Positions 17,826 to 26,795 are shown, counted from the stretch's first letter. The stretch is DNA of 64,000 nucleotides from CALBPI01 sp038531945 (GCA_038531945.1 JBCBBH010000002.1:496001-560000); one strand, 5' to 3'. Translations and numbers: made by a program. The notes: generated by a model from the sequence alone, not told the origin.

Positions 17826-19163
17826 TCAGGTCGCCTCGCGGGCTACCTCATTGGAAAGCACACTCTCGACACCGTCTAGGTCAATCGCGGAGATCGCGAT
17901 GTACCACGTCCCGGGCTGCAGGTTGTCGAGTGTGAAGCTTGAAGCGCCACCATCATCGATATCGCGGCGATTCGGATAGGTGCCCGAGACCTGTCCATAA
18001 TAGACGCGGTAGCCAGCGAGGCCGTCGAGCATAGTGCCGTCTTCGCGACGATCAGGCGGGGTCCAGTTTAACGTCACCGACTGAAGTGCGATGGCGTCGA
18101 CCTGAACGTCGAAGCGCGGCAGGGAAACAGTGTCAATACCGTCGGATACCCGGATCCGGACGTTAGGGAAGCTTCCGACGTCGTTGTTGGTTGGTGTGCC
18201 AGATATCTGCCCTGTGGAGGTGTCGAAGCTCGCCCAACGTGGCAGGTTGTTCACACTAAACGTCAACATGTCCCCATCGGGATCACTCGCCGACGGGATG
18301 AATGAGTAATTGTCACCAGCGGTAACTCTGGTCGAAGGGGATCCGCTGATCGTTGGCGCCGCATTGGTACCACCTGAGTCAGTTGCCAGATTGAACTCGA
18401 CGGTTTGATTCGCGCGCTCGCCGTCGGAGAAGACGATATCGATGTACAGCTCGCGGCGCGTGCCGGCTTCGAACTGGGCGAGATCAATCGGCAGCGCCCA
18501 GGGTGCGGCCGAGTCCACGACGCGGGGCAAATGGTCCTGCGCGGCGCCCGTGAGCGCGCGGCAGCAGAAGAACTCGATACGATCGACGCCGCGCTGATTC
18601 CACTGCTCGCTTGGCTCGAAAAACAGGTAGGCAAACTGTCTTGAGACCGTGTTGTCAGCAAGACGGACGGCGTTCGCAAGATTTGGTTCGAAGCTCACCA
18701 TTGCAACCGCCTCGTCGGGTGCCGCAGCCGCCTCGTAGACAATAGTGATCGTGTCACTAGAGCGGTTGCCTGCGGCATCTTCGGCATTGACCGTGAAGGT
18801 GGTGCTACCTGACAACACGGTGATGTCTGAGCTTCTCCAGTTCTCGGACACCGGGATAGAGCCGCTGCCTCCACGATTGCTCGACCACCAGATGCGCGTG
18901 ACCTCCGTGTTGTCGGTCGCCTGGCCGGTCAACGCGATCACGGTCTCCGATGTCTCTGCCCGACCATCGTCGTCCGGTGTAAGAATGTTGACAGTTGGAG
19001 GCTGATTATCGATTGGTGTCGGGGTCGGTGCCGGCGTGTCGCCGACGACGGTATTTTCTGTCGCGTCTTCGCTGGGCGAGCAGGCTGCCAACAGCGCGCT
19101 TGCCAGCACGATAGCCGGCAACAGAGCGGTTCGATCCTTGTTCCAACGATTTCGGTGCATCAT
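17826..19163 (-). CDS. large surface lipoprotein with Ig-like, cadherin-like and FN3-like domains
   Basis: 445 residues from the ATG at 19163, chosen because AGGTGGAG lies 9 nt upstream; a GTG at 19178 overlaps that signal. The signal peptide ends in the lipobox ALLAAC. A Thr/Pro linker leads to a bacterial Ig-like domain (PPTVNILTPDDDGRAETSE..., about 50-130). Then comes a central unassigned part with a Cys pair (FFCCRAL), a cadherin/Calx-type putative-Ig domain (PTISGSPSTRVTAGDNYSF, ASDPDGDMLTF, ISGTPTNND, about 255-345) and a C-terminal FN3-like domain shared with the 17160-17561 protein. It is probably outer-membrane anchored and extracellular. It sits behind a c-di-GMP-I riboswitch, so its expression likely follows the biofilm signal. 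Confidence 0.85.
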   Translation of the reverse strand: MMHRNRWNKDRTALLPAIVLASALLAACSPSEDATENTVVGDTPAPTPTPIDNQPPTVNILTPDDDGRAETSETVIALTGQATDNTEVTRIWWSSNRGGSGSIPVSENWRSSDITVLSGSTTFTVNAEDAAGNRSSDTITIVYEAAAAPDEAVAMVSFEPNLANAVRLADNTVSRQFAYLFFEPSEQWNQRGVDRIEFFCCRALTGAAQDHLPRVVDSAAPWALPIDLAQFEAGTRRELYIDIVFSDGERANQTVEFNLATDSGGTNAAPTISGSPSTRVTAGDNYSFIPSASDPDGDMLTFSVNNLPRWASFDTSTGQISGTPTNNDVGSFPNVRIRVSDGIDTVSLPRFDVQVDAIALQSVTLNWTPPDRREDGTMLDGLAGYRVYYGQVSGTYPNRRDIDDGGASSFTLDNLQPGTWYIAISAIDLDGVESVLSNEVAREAT

Positions 19164-19246
19164 GTCCAGAAGCTCCACCTAAAGTCTGGTCGAGGCGTCG
19201 ACTGAAAGCATCCGGTGGAAAGGCGGGAAGAGCATCGGATTGCGAG

Positions 19247-19340
19247 CTCAAGTTTGGTAACTCCGCCGTCGTGGGCTTACACCTGTAGACCGGTAGCTTT
19301 GCGTCGCCGCCTTTCGACGGTTTTGCCTTTATCAACTGAG
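19247..19340 (-). ncRNA. c-di-GMP-I (GEMM) riboswitch
   Basis: The minus strand reads CTCAGTTGATAAAGGCAAAA, then CCGTCGAAAGGCGGCGACGC, AAAGCTACCGGTCT, and later GACGGCGGAGTTACC. This follows the GEMM-I aptamer closely: GGCAAA-CC, a stem capped by the GAAA tetraloop, the conserved GACGCAAAGC junction, a second arm opening CCGG, and closing GGxGTTACC. The outer stem pairs CTCAGTT (19340-19334) with AACTTGAG (19254-19247) with one bulge. The aptamer ends about 84 nt before the ATG of the lipoprotein gene. A downstream CCGCCTTTC (plus-strand 19218-19226) is perfectly complementary to GAAAGGCGG inside the aptamer, a candidate switching helix. Ligand identity is inferred from the consensus. Confidence 0.88.
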
Positions 19341-19398
19341 AGCAAGTGTGCCGACGTTGTGATTGCGCCGACACCGCCTAACTCGCAAATTGAGGCTT

Positions 19399-19421
19399 GT
19401 GTCACGTAATGACACTGTCAA
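19399..19421 (-). promoter_or_regulatory. perfect palindrome next to a TTGACA box upstream of the riboswitch
   Basis: On the minus strand TTGACA (19421-19416) is followed at once by GTGTCATTACGTGACAC, a perfect GTGTCA-N5-TGACAC palindrome. The palindrome fills exactly the 17-bp space where a spacer to the -10 would lie. The hexamer at the -10 position (AAGCCT) is poor, so a regulator binding the palindrome may be needed. A hairpin ACACCC-GAAG-GGGTGG followed by T5 lies just upstream. Confidence 0.4.
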
Positions 19422-19792
19422 AAACCACCCCTTCGGGTGTCCAGCCAGTGGCACTACGAGGTTAAGTAAAGCAAGGTTTGTGCCAGTTTTTTGTTGTGCG
19501 CAAATTAAGCGCTAACCTGCGGAAAAATAGGAAAAAACTGAGTGGTGCACGCAATTTGACAGAATCCGTGCAGTGTCTGCGAATCAGTACAATCGGCAAG
19601 GAAATGGCTGATATTCGGTATGTAACCTCTTGAAGATAAGACGCTATCTACTTGTCGCTCGATTAAGACAGTGGTAGTCGGTATAACGACACTTGCAAGA
19701 TCCCGCCGGGAATCCGGTGCGTCCGATCGCCGAAATCCTCACAGCGGTCGGGTAGACTTCTTCAGGCCAATAAGAAAAGGTTCGGACAATCC
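19422..19792. other. AT-richer non-coding region before 19793 gene
   Basis: About 370 bp with no supported gene. It is richer in A and T than its surroundings (for example 19488-19545). A consensus TTGACA at 19556-19561 has no good -10 at 16-18 bp; TACAAT follows at 19588-19593 but is too far (26 bp). It probably holds the promoter of the plus-strand gene at 19793. Confidence 0.35.
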
Positions 19793-21460
19793 GTGAGCGC
19801 TAACGCACCCGACCCCAAGTTGCGAGTTGCTTTTTTTGTCGACTACGGGGCGATCCCGGTTTGGGTCGCGCGGCTGGAACAGGAACTTCGCGCCGCAACA
19901 GAGCTTGATTTGGTCGCAGTTCTGGTAGCGCCGGATCGCAGGCGGCTTGAACGCGGCTCGGATGACACCATCCGTTGGCAGGATGGCCGATTGATCCGCT
20001 CTGTGAAGGACCGCCTGCAGTCAATGTATCGCAGGCTGGTTGATCGGAACGCAAACTTTTCCAATGCATGGCAGCCCGCGCCTGAACCGCTGTTTGGAGA
20101 CCTTCCGACACTGCAGCTTGATGCTCCGGTGTCGTCCGCTCAACGCGACCAGCTTCGCGAATTCGCGTTTGATGTCGTCGTGCACTGCGGGCTGCGGGAG
20201 GTCGATGAGAGTGTTTTGGTACACGCCCGGTTAGGAGTCTGGTCGATCTTAGGCTGCACAGCCGATATCTCTCAGGAGCGCCCCGCCGGCTTTTGGCCAG
20301 CAATGCGTGGCGAGGCGACGACTCGATCAATATTATCCGTTTCCTTTGCGGACCGCGCGCCACTCGTTGCGGCCGAGTCCTGGATGGGAACGAGTCTTCA
20401 CTCAACGCGAGACAATGTGTCTCGTCATTACTGGAAGATGTTGTTCAGCGTGCCGCGCGCACTGCGTCGGCTCGTCCAGATCGGTGAGGCGGCGTTTTGG
20501 GCGGAATGCCATGTACGATTCGAACAAACCCTGGCGAGACGTTTCAGTGCGGAAGAGCCGGGCGTGTTGCAGCACGCCATGTTCGTCACCGGCTCCGTGT
20601 TGCGAAAGATTCGTGAGCTGCTTGATACCAATCTTTTTGATCATCGATGGCGACTGCGTCGAGCAGAGAAGATCGGCTTGACCGGACGGTTGAATCTCCG
20701 AGAGATCCAGGACAATCCCCCGGCCGTGTATCGGGCAGACCCATTTCTCCACACATACAACGGAGAGACGTTTCTTTTTTTTGAAGAGTTTTGCGATAAG
20801 CGTGATCTCGGTCACCTGTCGGTTTTACCGCTGGACGCGAACGGACACCCTTCCGGCGAGGCCAAAGTGATCCTTGAGCGCCCCTATCACCTGTCTTATC
20901 CGCAGGTGTTTTTCGCGAACGGTGAGCACTATATGGTGCCCGAGAGCTATCAGAATAAAACGATCGAACTTTATCGCGCTCGCAGTTTTCCTTATGAGTG
21001 GGAGCTGGAAGCTGTTCTGATCGATCAGATCGACGCTTGTGACGCAACGCTGTTCGAAAAAGATGGCTTGTGGTGGATGTTTGCAAACGTGCGCGTCCAC
21101 TCTGCGATCTCGTCCCAGGACGAATGCTTCCTCTATTTTTCGGAGCAGCTCACCGGTCCCTGGCAGCCGCATCCGATGAATCCTGTGGTTTCAGACTGCC
21201 GGCGCGCGAGGCCAGCAGGTGCTGTGCTGGATATCGACGGTCGGTTCATTCGACCGACACAGGATTCCACGTTCCGCTACGGCTACGGCTTGAACTTTGT
21301 CGAAATCACCGAACTTTCGACAACGAGCTACAGCGAAGTCCTGTCACGACACATGCCACCACAATGGCGGTCGGGCTCGATAGGCATGCATACGTACGCA
21401 GAGGCGCAGAACTTCGCGTATGTTGATGAGTTGTACAGGGCGTTTCGTTGGAAAAAGTAA
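19793..21460 (+). CDS. formyltransferase-like / beta-propeller glycan enzyme (GIPC-transferase-like)
   Basis: 555 residues from the GTG at 19793. The N-terminal half (about 1-260) resembles the formyltransferase fold used in sugar N-formylation (LRVAFFVDYGAIPVWVARLE, FAFDVVVHCGLREVDESVL, ARLGVWSILGC), but the usual N-x-H catalytic triad is not plain. The C-terminal half (about 300-550) is a five-bladed beta-propeller-like domain (YRADPFLHTYNGETFLFFEE, SYPQVFFANGEHYMVPES, ACDATLFEKDGLWWMFANV, RPAGAVLDIDGRFIRPTQD) seen in glucosamine inositolphosphorylceramide transferase-like and GH43/GH32-like proteins. Such fusions occur in bacterial polysaccharide loci. A role in glycan modification is inferred; the reaction is not known to me. 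Confidence 0.7.
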   Translation: MSANAPDPKLRVAFFVDYGAIPVWVARLEQELRAATELDLVAVLVAPDRRRLERGSDDTIRWQDGRLIRSVKDRLQSMYRRLVDRNANFSNAWQPAPEPLFGDLPTLQLDAPVSSAQRDQLREFAFDVVVHCGLREVDESVLVHARLGVWSILGCTADISQERPAGFWPAMRGEATTRSILSVSFADRAPLVAAESWMGTSLHSTRDNVSRHYWKMLFSVPRALRRLVQIGEAAFWAECHVRFEQTLARRFSAEEPGVLQHAMFVTGSVLRKIRELLDTNLFDHRWRLRRAEKIGLTGRLNLREIQDNPPAVYRADPFLHTYNGETFLFFEEFCDKRDLGHLSVLPLDANGHPSGEAKVILERPYHLSYPQVFFANGEHYMVPESYQNKTIELYRARSFPYEWELEAVLIDQIDACDATLFEKDGLWWMFANVRVHSAISSQDECFLYFSEQLTGPWQPHPMNPVVSDCRRARPAGAVLDIDGRFIRPTQDSTFRYGYGLNFVEITELSTTSYSEVLSRHMPPQWRSGSIGMHTYAEAQNFAYVDELYRAFRWKK

Positions 21461-21476
21461 GACTTTCGATTCGCTG

Positions 21477-22568
21477 TCAGAAGATTCGCTTCATCGCATC
21501 ATTTGCGGCGTAGACCGCTCGCAGCCAACGCGAACGCACCAGTCCCACAGTTCTTGCGGGCAACTCTCGATTAGCAATATTCTTTTTGTAATTCTCGTTC
21601 TTGCCTTTGCCGATCAGGAATTCATACGTTGTTATTCCCTGTGCAGCCGCTTGTTCAAGACTGTAGCCAAAATGAAGCAGGCCGGGGCTGACCCCCGCTG
21701 GCGCGTCTGGCGTGATGCCCGCCATGAGATTGTAACGTTTACCCGCGTAGTCCAGGTCGACCAGCCCGGAGATCGCTCGACCATCTAGCTTCAACAGGCT
21801 TCCGGCAAACTTCGGATCGTTAATTGAAGCGCGCTCGCATAGCCGCGTCAGGAATTCTTGCCGCTGGTTGCTGAGCATCTTCTTGATATTCCAGCGGTGT
21901 CGGAAAAACTCGTTCAGCGTTTCCACGAACCCGTTCCAGTCGTTGAGTGTTACCTGCTCGACCTCGACTGTCCCCATTTCACTCAGACGTTTACGTTTGT
22001 TGAAAAGCTGGCGCCGTGAGCTACCGCTCAGCGCTTTCAGGTAGGCGTCGAATCCGCTCGAGAGATCTGCACAGTAAGCAGAATCGGTCTCAAGTTCTCG
22101 AACCCGGTACTGGGTCTGCGACTCTATCGTCGAATTCAACGCTGGGTTAATCACATCGGCAAGCACAAGTTTGTCCCATCCTTCGCTGCCGAACACCGCA
22201 TCGTAAAACTCATCTAACTCACTGCGAGCGACCGAGCGATCGTAGAGGGCTTCATTGAACTCCGTGCGGTAAATCGTATTCACGCCGAACCCGCCGCCCA
22301 TAAACTGCAGACAGTTGAAAGGAACTCCGGATCGACGAATGCGCGCCGTGAAACATGGTGCTAACGCCAGCCATTGATCGGATGCGCCTGTGGCGACGAA
22401 CAGGCGGACTGTGATTTGGTCGCGAAAGTCCTGATCCAGGGACTCGAGCCACGAGTGACACCAATCCCAGGAGTTGAAAAGGGAGGGTGAATCCGCCCTG
22501 GCAGAGAGATCAGTCCACTGTGCCGCTACCGATTCAAGCGACGTCAGCGTGTGTTCGATTATCCTCAT
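21477..22568 (-). CDS. BioF2/FemAB-like acyltransferase (GNAT fold)
   Basis: 363 residues from the ATG at 22568, preceded by AAGGAG with 5-nt spacing; a longer frame to 22601 has no signal. The N-terminal domain has SPSLFNSWDWCHSWLES, and the C-terminal has SSRRQLFNKRKRLSEMG, FFRHRWNIKKM, GRAISGLVDLDYAGKRY and SPGLLHFGYSLEQAAAQGI (about 150-340). This is the PF13480 pattern of CelD/BcsL- and FemAB-related proteins found in exopolysaccharide loci. They transfer acyl or aminoacyl groups, usually in the cytoplasm. It is the last gene of the polysaccharide region before housekeeping genes and is convergent with the 19793 gene (16 bp gap). Confidence 0.82.
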   Translation of the reverse strand: MRIIEHTLTSLESVAAQWTDLSARADSPSLFNSWDWCHSWLESLDQDFRDQITVRLFVATGASDQWLALAPCFTARIRRSGVPFNCLQFMGGGFGVNTIYRTEFNEALYDRSVARSELDEFYDAVFGSEGWDKLVLADVINPALNSTIESQTQYRVRELETDSAYCADLSSGFDAYLKALSGSSRRQLFNKRKRLSEMGTVEVEQVTLNDWNGFVETLNEFFRHRWNIKKMLSNQRQEFLTRLCERASINDPKFAGSLLKLDGRAISGLVDLDYAGKRYNLMAGITPDAPAGVSPGLLHFGYSLEQAAAQGITTYEFLIGKGKNENYKKNIANRELPARTVGLVRSRWLRAVYAANDAMKRIF

Positions 22569-22717
22569 TCGGACTCCTTGAGTGCGCGTCGATGCTAGCA
22601 TCAGACCAGAAGGTCAACAATCCGGTTCAATCAAGGTTGTGCGACGGTCAATTGCGTCGCGTTAACACCGGATGAGGCATAAACTCCCGTGAACAAAAGC
22701 AGTCAGGAAATTTCCGA

Positions 22718-23857
22718 GTGAGTGGGTCCGAAGTAGATATCGATTTCGATGCGTTGAATGAGCTTCGCGAAGCGTTGGATGCCGTCGATCAGCGGATCGT
22801 CCAGACCATTGCTGAGCGCCAGGCACTGGTAAAGAAGATTGGCGTGGTCAAAGCGGCCGAGGGTCACCAGACTCGCGACTTCCGGCGCGAGAAGATTGTC
22901 CTTGATAAAGCTGCCAGAACCGCCGTGGCCGCAGGTATCTCGCCGGACCTGGCAACGGATGTGCTGGAGGCGGTGATTCGCGCCTCGCTTGAAGACCAGG
23001 AGCGGGCAAGGGTGCGCGACTCTGCCAGCGGTAGCGGCAAGCGTGCTTTGGTCATCGGCGGGGCTGGCCGGATGGGGCGTTGGTTTGTCGAGTTCCTGCA
23101 CTCGCAGGGTTTCGCCGTGGTGGTCGTTGATCCGGCAGCGGATCCGGCGCAAGTACCCGTCGCAGAGTCGTTGCAAGCGGCTGGTGTGGACTTTGACGTG
23201 ATTATCGTTGCGGCGACGCTCGCGGCATCGGCCGACTTGCTTAGAGAGCTCGCGGCTTTGCGACCCCGAGGCCTCGTGTTCGACGTGGGTTCCCTGAAGT
23301 CGCCACTCGCCGACCCGCTGCGTGAGCTGGCTCAATCGGGCGTCCGGGTGACGTCAGTACATCCGATGTTCGGTCCCACGACGCGTTTACTTGCAGGTCG
23401 GCACGTCATCTTTTGTGACGCAGGCGATCCGCAATCATTACGTGATGCGAAAGCCCTGTTTTCGGAAACCATGGCCGACTGCGTCGAGATGAGTCTGGAG
23501 GATCACGACCGGCTGATTGCCTATGTGCTTGGGTTATCGCACTTTGTGAACATCGCTTTTGTCGATGCACTCACCTCGAGTGGACTCGACGCCGATGCGC
23601 TGTCGAGGATTTCGAGTCCAACGTTCGATGCGCAATTTGCGATGGGAGCGTCAGTCGTTAACGAAAACCCGGGGCTGTACTTTGAAATTCAGCGCCTGAA
23701 TCAATTCGGAGAGTTACCTTTGGACGCGCTCGCGGACGCGGTGGAACAGTTGCGCAGCGCGATTGCGAATAACGATTCCGACGCGTTTACCGGGGCGATG
23801 GTGCAGGCACGCGAATATGTTGCAGGCATTCGTGACGCCGACGGAGAAGCTAACTGA
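22718..23857 (+). CDS. tyrA: bifunctional chorismate mutase / prephenate dehydrogenase
   Basis: 379 residues from the GTG at 22718, with AGGAAA about 8 nt upstream. Residues about 10-95 form an AroQ chorismate mutase helix bundle (LREALDAVDQRIVQTIAERQ, then VVKAAEGHQTRDFRRE). Residues about 108-375 are the NAD-dependent dehydrogenase with RALVIGGAGRMGRWFVEF (Rossmann loop), FDVGSLKSPLADPL and VTSVHPMFGPTTRLLAGR. The fusion order and length match the enteric T-protein. It makes 4-hydroxyphenylpyruvate from chorismate through prephenate for tyrosine. A cytoplasmic housekeeping gene, it may be transcribed with gltX, which starts 70 bp downstream. Confidence 0.95.
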   Translation: MSGSEVDIDFDALNELREALDAVDQRIVQTIAERQALVKKIGVVKAAEGHQTRDFRREKIVLDKAARTAVAAGISPDLATDVLEAVIRASLEDQERARVRDSASGSGKRALVIGGAGRMGRWFVEFLHSQGFAVVVVDPAADPAQVPVAESLQAAGVDFDVIIVAATLAASADLLRELAALRPRGLVFDVGSLKSPLADPLRELAQSGVRVTSVHPMFGPTTRLLAGRHVIFCDAGDPQSLRDAKALFSETMADCVEMSLEDHDRLIAYVLGLSHFVNIAFVDALTSSGLDADALSRISSPTFDAQFAMGASVVNENPGLYFEIQRLNQFGELPLDALADAVEQLRSAIANNDSDAFTGAMVQAREYVAGIRDADGEAN

Positions 23858-23927
23858 TTTGGGTGCAGCACACCGAGTCACAACTCGGTATCATCGCGCA
23901 TCAAGTTTATCCCGAGCTTCCTGATTC

Positions 23928-25340
23928 ATGATCAAAACGAGATTTGCACCGAGCCCCACGGGCGTTTTGCACGTCGGCGGTGTTCGCACTGCTTTGTTCT
24001 GCTGGTTGTACGCGCGCCGCCACAACGGGCAGTTCGTGCTGCGGATAGAAGATACGGATCGTGAGCGCTCCACTCAGGCGTCGGTCGATGCGATTCTCGA
24101 TGGTATGGCGTGGCTTGGTCTGAACCCGGATGAAGGCCCGTCCTACCAAACACAGCGTTTCGATCGATATCGCGCGGTGATCGATGAGTGGCTGCGCGAG
24201 GGTAAAGCCTACTACTGCTACTGCACCCCTGAAGAGCTGGAGGCGATGCGCAAGGCGCAACGCGCGGCGGGTGAGAAACCCCGTTATGACGGCCGCTGGC
24301 GCGACAGGACCGAGCCGCGTGACGGCGTGAGTCCGGTGGTGCGCTTCAAGAACCCGCTGGAGGGTTCGGTCGTGATCGATGACCAGGTGCGCGGCCGAGT
24401 GGTGATTTCCAATAGCGAGCTCGATGACCTGATCATTGCGCGTTCCGACGGCACGCCAACGTACAATTTTACCGTGGTCATCGATGATGCGGATATGGGC
24501 ATTACCCATGTCATCCGCGGCGACGACCATCTTGCGAACACACCTCGCCAGATCAATATGTTCCGCGCGCTCGGCAAAGAGCCGCCGACCTATGCACATG
24601 TGCCTATGATCCTGGGTGATGACGGTGCCCGACTGTCGAAGCGTCATGGTGCGGTTAATGTGCTGGACTACAAGACGGCCGGCTATCTGCCGCATGCGCT
24701 GTTGAACTATCTCGTGCGACTGGGATGGTCACATGGCGATCAGGAAGTGTTTTCAATCGATGAGATGATTTCGCTTTTCGATATAGCGGACGTCAACAGT
24801 GCGGCGTCGGCGTTCAATACCGAGAAGCTCGACTGGCTGAACCAGCACTACATGCAGGCTGCGGACCCAGCGTCAATGGCACCTTTGCTTCATGAACAGC
24901 TCACGGCTCGAGATCTGGACCCGAGCGCCGGTCCTGACCTTGCTCGCGTGTTTGAGGTGTTTCGTGAGCGTGCCAACACGCTTGGGGTGATGGCCGATGG
25001 CATTGGTTACCTGTTCATCGATGAGATTGAGATTGATGCCGGTGCTGCGAAGAAGCATCTGCGTCCTGTTGCGCTCGAACCGATGCAGGCTTTGCGCACC
25101 GCATTGGATGCCGTCGAAGCGTGGGAACCGTCAGCTTTGGAGCATGCGGTTGGGGGCGTTGCTGAATCGCTCGGAATCGGCCTTGGCAAAATTGGTCAAC
25201 CCGCTCGAGTTGCGGTCACCGGCAGCGGTGCATCACCGGGTCTCGGTGACACGCTAGCGCTGGTTGGGCGCGATCGTGCGCTGAAGCGTCTCGATCACGC
25301 CATCGAGTTGATCAAGGCGCGCGCTGCCGGACAATCCTGA
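23928..25340 (+). CDS. gltX: glutamate-tRNA ligase
   Basis: 470 residues, the normal length for bacterial GluRS. The class I signature HIGH appears as FAPSPTGVLHVGG (residues 6-18), followed by LRIEDTDRERS. The KMSKS loop is ARLSKRHGAVNV (about 235-246). The C-terminal anticodon-binding helical domain is complete and ends LIKARAAGQS. It attaches glutamate to tRNA-Glu in the cytoplasm. A whole, ordinary copy with no sign of duplication or an odd discriminating form in this window. The 254 bp after it contain no gene and no clear terminator. Confidence 0.97.
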   Translation: MIKTRFAPSPTGVLHVGGVRTALFCWLYARRHNGQFVLRIEDTDRERSTQASVDAILDGMAWLGLNPDEGPSYQTQRFDRYRAVIDEWLREGKAYYCYCTPEELEAMRKAQRAAGEKPRYDGRWRDRTEPRDGVSPVVRFKNPLEGSVVIDDQVRGRVVISNSELDDLIIARSDGTPTYNFTVVIDDADMGITHVIRGDDHLANTPRQINMFRALGKEPPTYAHVPMILGDDGARLSKRHGAVNVLDYKTAGYLPHALLNYLVRLGWSHGDQEVFSIDEMISLFDIADVNSAASAFNTEKLDWLNQHYMQAADPASMAPLLHEQLTARDLDPSAGPDLARVFEVFRERANTLGVMADGIGYLFIDEIEIDAGAAKKHLRPVALEPMQALRTALDAVEAWEPSALEHAVGGVAESLGIGLGKIGQPARVAVTGSGASPGLGDTLALVGRDRALKRLDHAIELIKARAAGQS

Positions 25341-25594
25341 CTCCCTGAGCTGTGGCGGGTTGTTTGGGTCAGCCGCACCACGGTGGTCGTGGTCGGATTG
25401 CGGGCTTCGTTCAACAACTTAGATGAAGCGCATTTCATCCAGAAATTCCAAGAATCTCGACACCGAGCCTGCCTGAGTCGCTTCACCGGAGCCGGTCTCT
25501 TGACGTTTTTTCACGTCGATTGTGTGTCGAACACTGGTCTTCTGTCACCTGCGAGGAGCACAATAACGCCCTCGGAAGCAGGAGATTAAGTACC

Positions 25595-26794
25595 GTGCCG
25601 AAGTGGTATCAAGGACTCGTGGTCACGCTCGCCATCGTCATGATGATTCTTGGCGCTGCGATTTTCGGTTTCATGCAGCTTGCGAAAATGCGTCCACCGG
25701 CGCAAACCAAACCGCCGGCTGAGACCGCGCCATTGGTCGAGGTGCTTGAGTTGAACGCCGGTTCGGTGGCGTTCGAGATCTCAAGCCAGGGTACGGTTGC
25801 GCCGGTCACCGAGACCACGCTCAGTGCGGAAGTTGCCGGCACAGTTGTTGAGCTGTCGAGCGCATTCGAGGCCGGCGGTACATTCCGTGCAGGTCAAATG
25901 CTCATGCGAATCGACCCGACCAACTACGAGGTTGCAGTGGCTCGAGCCCAGGCGACGTTGAGTCAGCGTCAGGTTGAGTACGACGGCGCGAAGAAACTCA
26001 GAGAGCAGGGGTATCGGGCGGAGGCTGAGCTGCTATCCGCCAAAGCGGCGTTGGAATCCGCGCGGGCAGATTTGGTTCGTGCAGAGCGTGATCTTCAGAG
26101 AACGCGAGTCGTCGTGCCATATGACGGGCTTGTCAGAAGTCGCGCTGCGGAGCTGGGCGACTACGTCGCGCCGGGATCGCAGCTTGGTAGTGTGTTCGCC
26201 ACGGACCGGTTCGAGGTACGGCTGCCGATTCCCGACACTGATCTCGCTTTCGTCGATCTGCCGCGCAGCGGTGCCAGCGGTGATCGAGTTCGCCCGAGCG
26301 TCGTGTTGCGCGGTCGCTACCGAGGTGACGATGCCGAATGGCCGGCCGAGATTGTTCGCACAGAGGGGGTCGTCGACGAGAGGACTCGCATGGTTTTTGC
26401 TGTGGCATCGATCGCAGATCCTTACCGGATGACTGACGAAGCGGAGGTGCCGTTGCCTGCTGGCACATTCGTCGATGCGGCGATCGAGGGCGTGACGCTC
26501 GACAGTGTCGTCAAGATCCCTCGCACGCTGATCCGCGGCAACGATCAAGTCGTATTCGTTGACGATGAGTCGCAGCTGCGGTTGCGCAATCTCGGGTTTA
26601 TTCGCAGCGACGCCGAGTACGCCTATGTCTCTGCCGATCAAATTCAGGAAACGCGCGTGGTGACCACAGTGCTGGAAGCGCCCCTCAACGGGTTGTTGGT
26701 GCGAGTCCGAGACGATGTCGCCTCACCAGATGAAGTGGTATCGACGTCCGAGGAAGGCGCTCCCGGGTCAGGCATCGCGGCCACGGGGCAGTGA
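25595..26794 (+). CDS. RND efflux periplasmic adaptor (HlyD/MFP family)
   Basis: 399 residues from the GTG at 25595, with AGGAG 10 nt upstream. The frame is open back to 25520, but that extra part lacks the membrane anchor logic. One N-terminal transmembrane anchor (GLVVTLAIVMMILGAAIFGF) precedes a lipoyl-like hairpin (VTETTLSAEVAGTVVEL, MLMRIDPTNYEVAVARAQA), a coiled coil (about 130-180, LLSAKAALESARADLVRAE) and the second half-motif RVVVPYDGLVRSRAAELGDYV. A beta-barrel domain follows. It bridges the inner-membrane pump encoded 1 bp downstream to an outer-membrane channel, which is not encoded in this window. Confidence 0.92.
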   Translation: MPKWYQGLVVTLAIVMMILGAAIFGFMQLAKMRPPAQTKPPAETAPLVEVLELNAGSVAFEISSQGTVAPVTETTLSAEVAGTVVELSSAFEAGGTFRAGQMLMRIDPTNYEVAVARAQATLSQRQVEYDGAKKLREQGYRAEAELLSAKAALESARADLVRAERDLQRTRVVVPYDGLVRSRAAELGDYVAPGSQLGSVFATDRFEVRLPIPDTDLAFVDLPRSGASGDRVRPSVVLRGRYRGDDAEWPAEIVRTEGVVDERTRMVFAVASIADPYRMTDEAEVPLPAGTFVDAAIEGVTLDSVVKIPRTLIRGNDQVVFVDDESQLRLRNLGFIRSDAEYAYVSADQIQETRVVTTVLEAPLNGLLVRVRDDVASPDEVVSTSEEGAPGSGIAATGQ

Positions 26795-26795
26795 T

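Noticed and set aside
23872..23889. ACCGAG...CTCGGT hairpin between tyrA and gltX
   Set aside because: Only 6 bp with no T-tract; too weak to call a terminator or regulator.
25341..25594. Gap after gltX checked for tRNA or small gene
   Set aside because: No cloverleaf pattern and no supported open frame was found; it probably holds only the promoter of the efflux operon.
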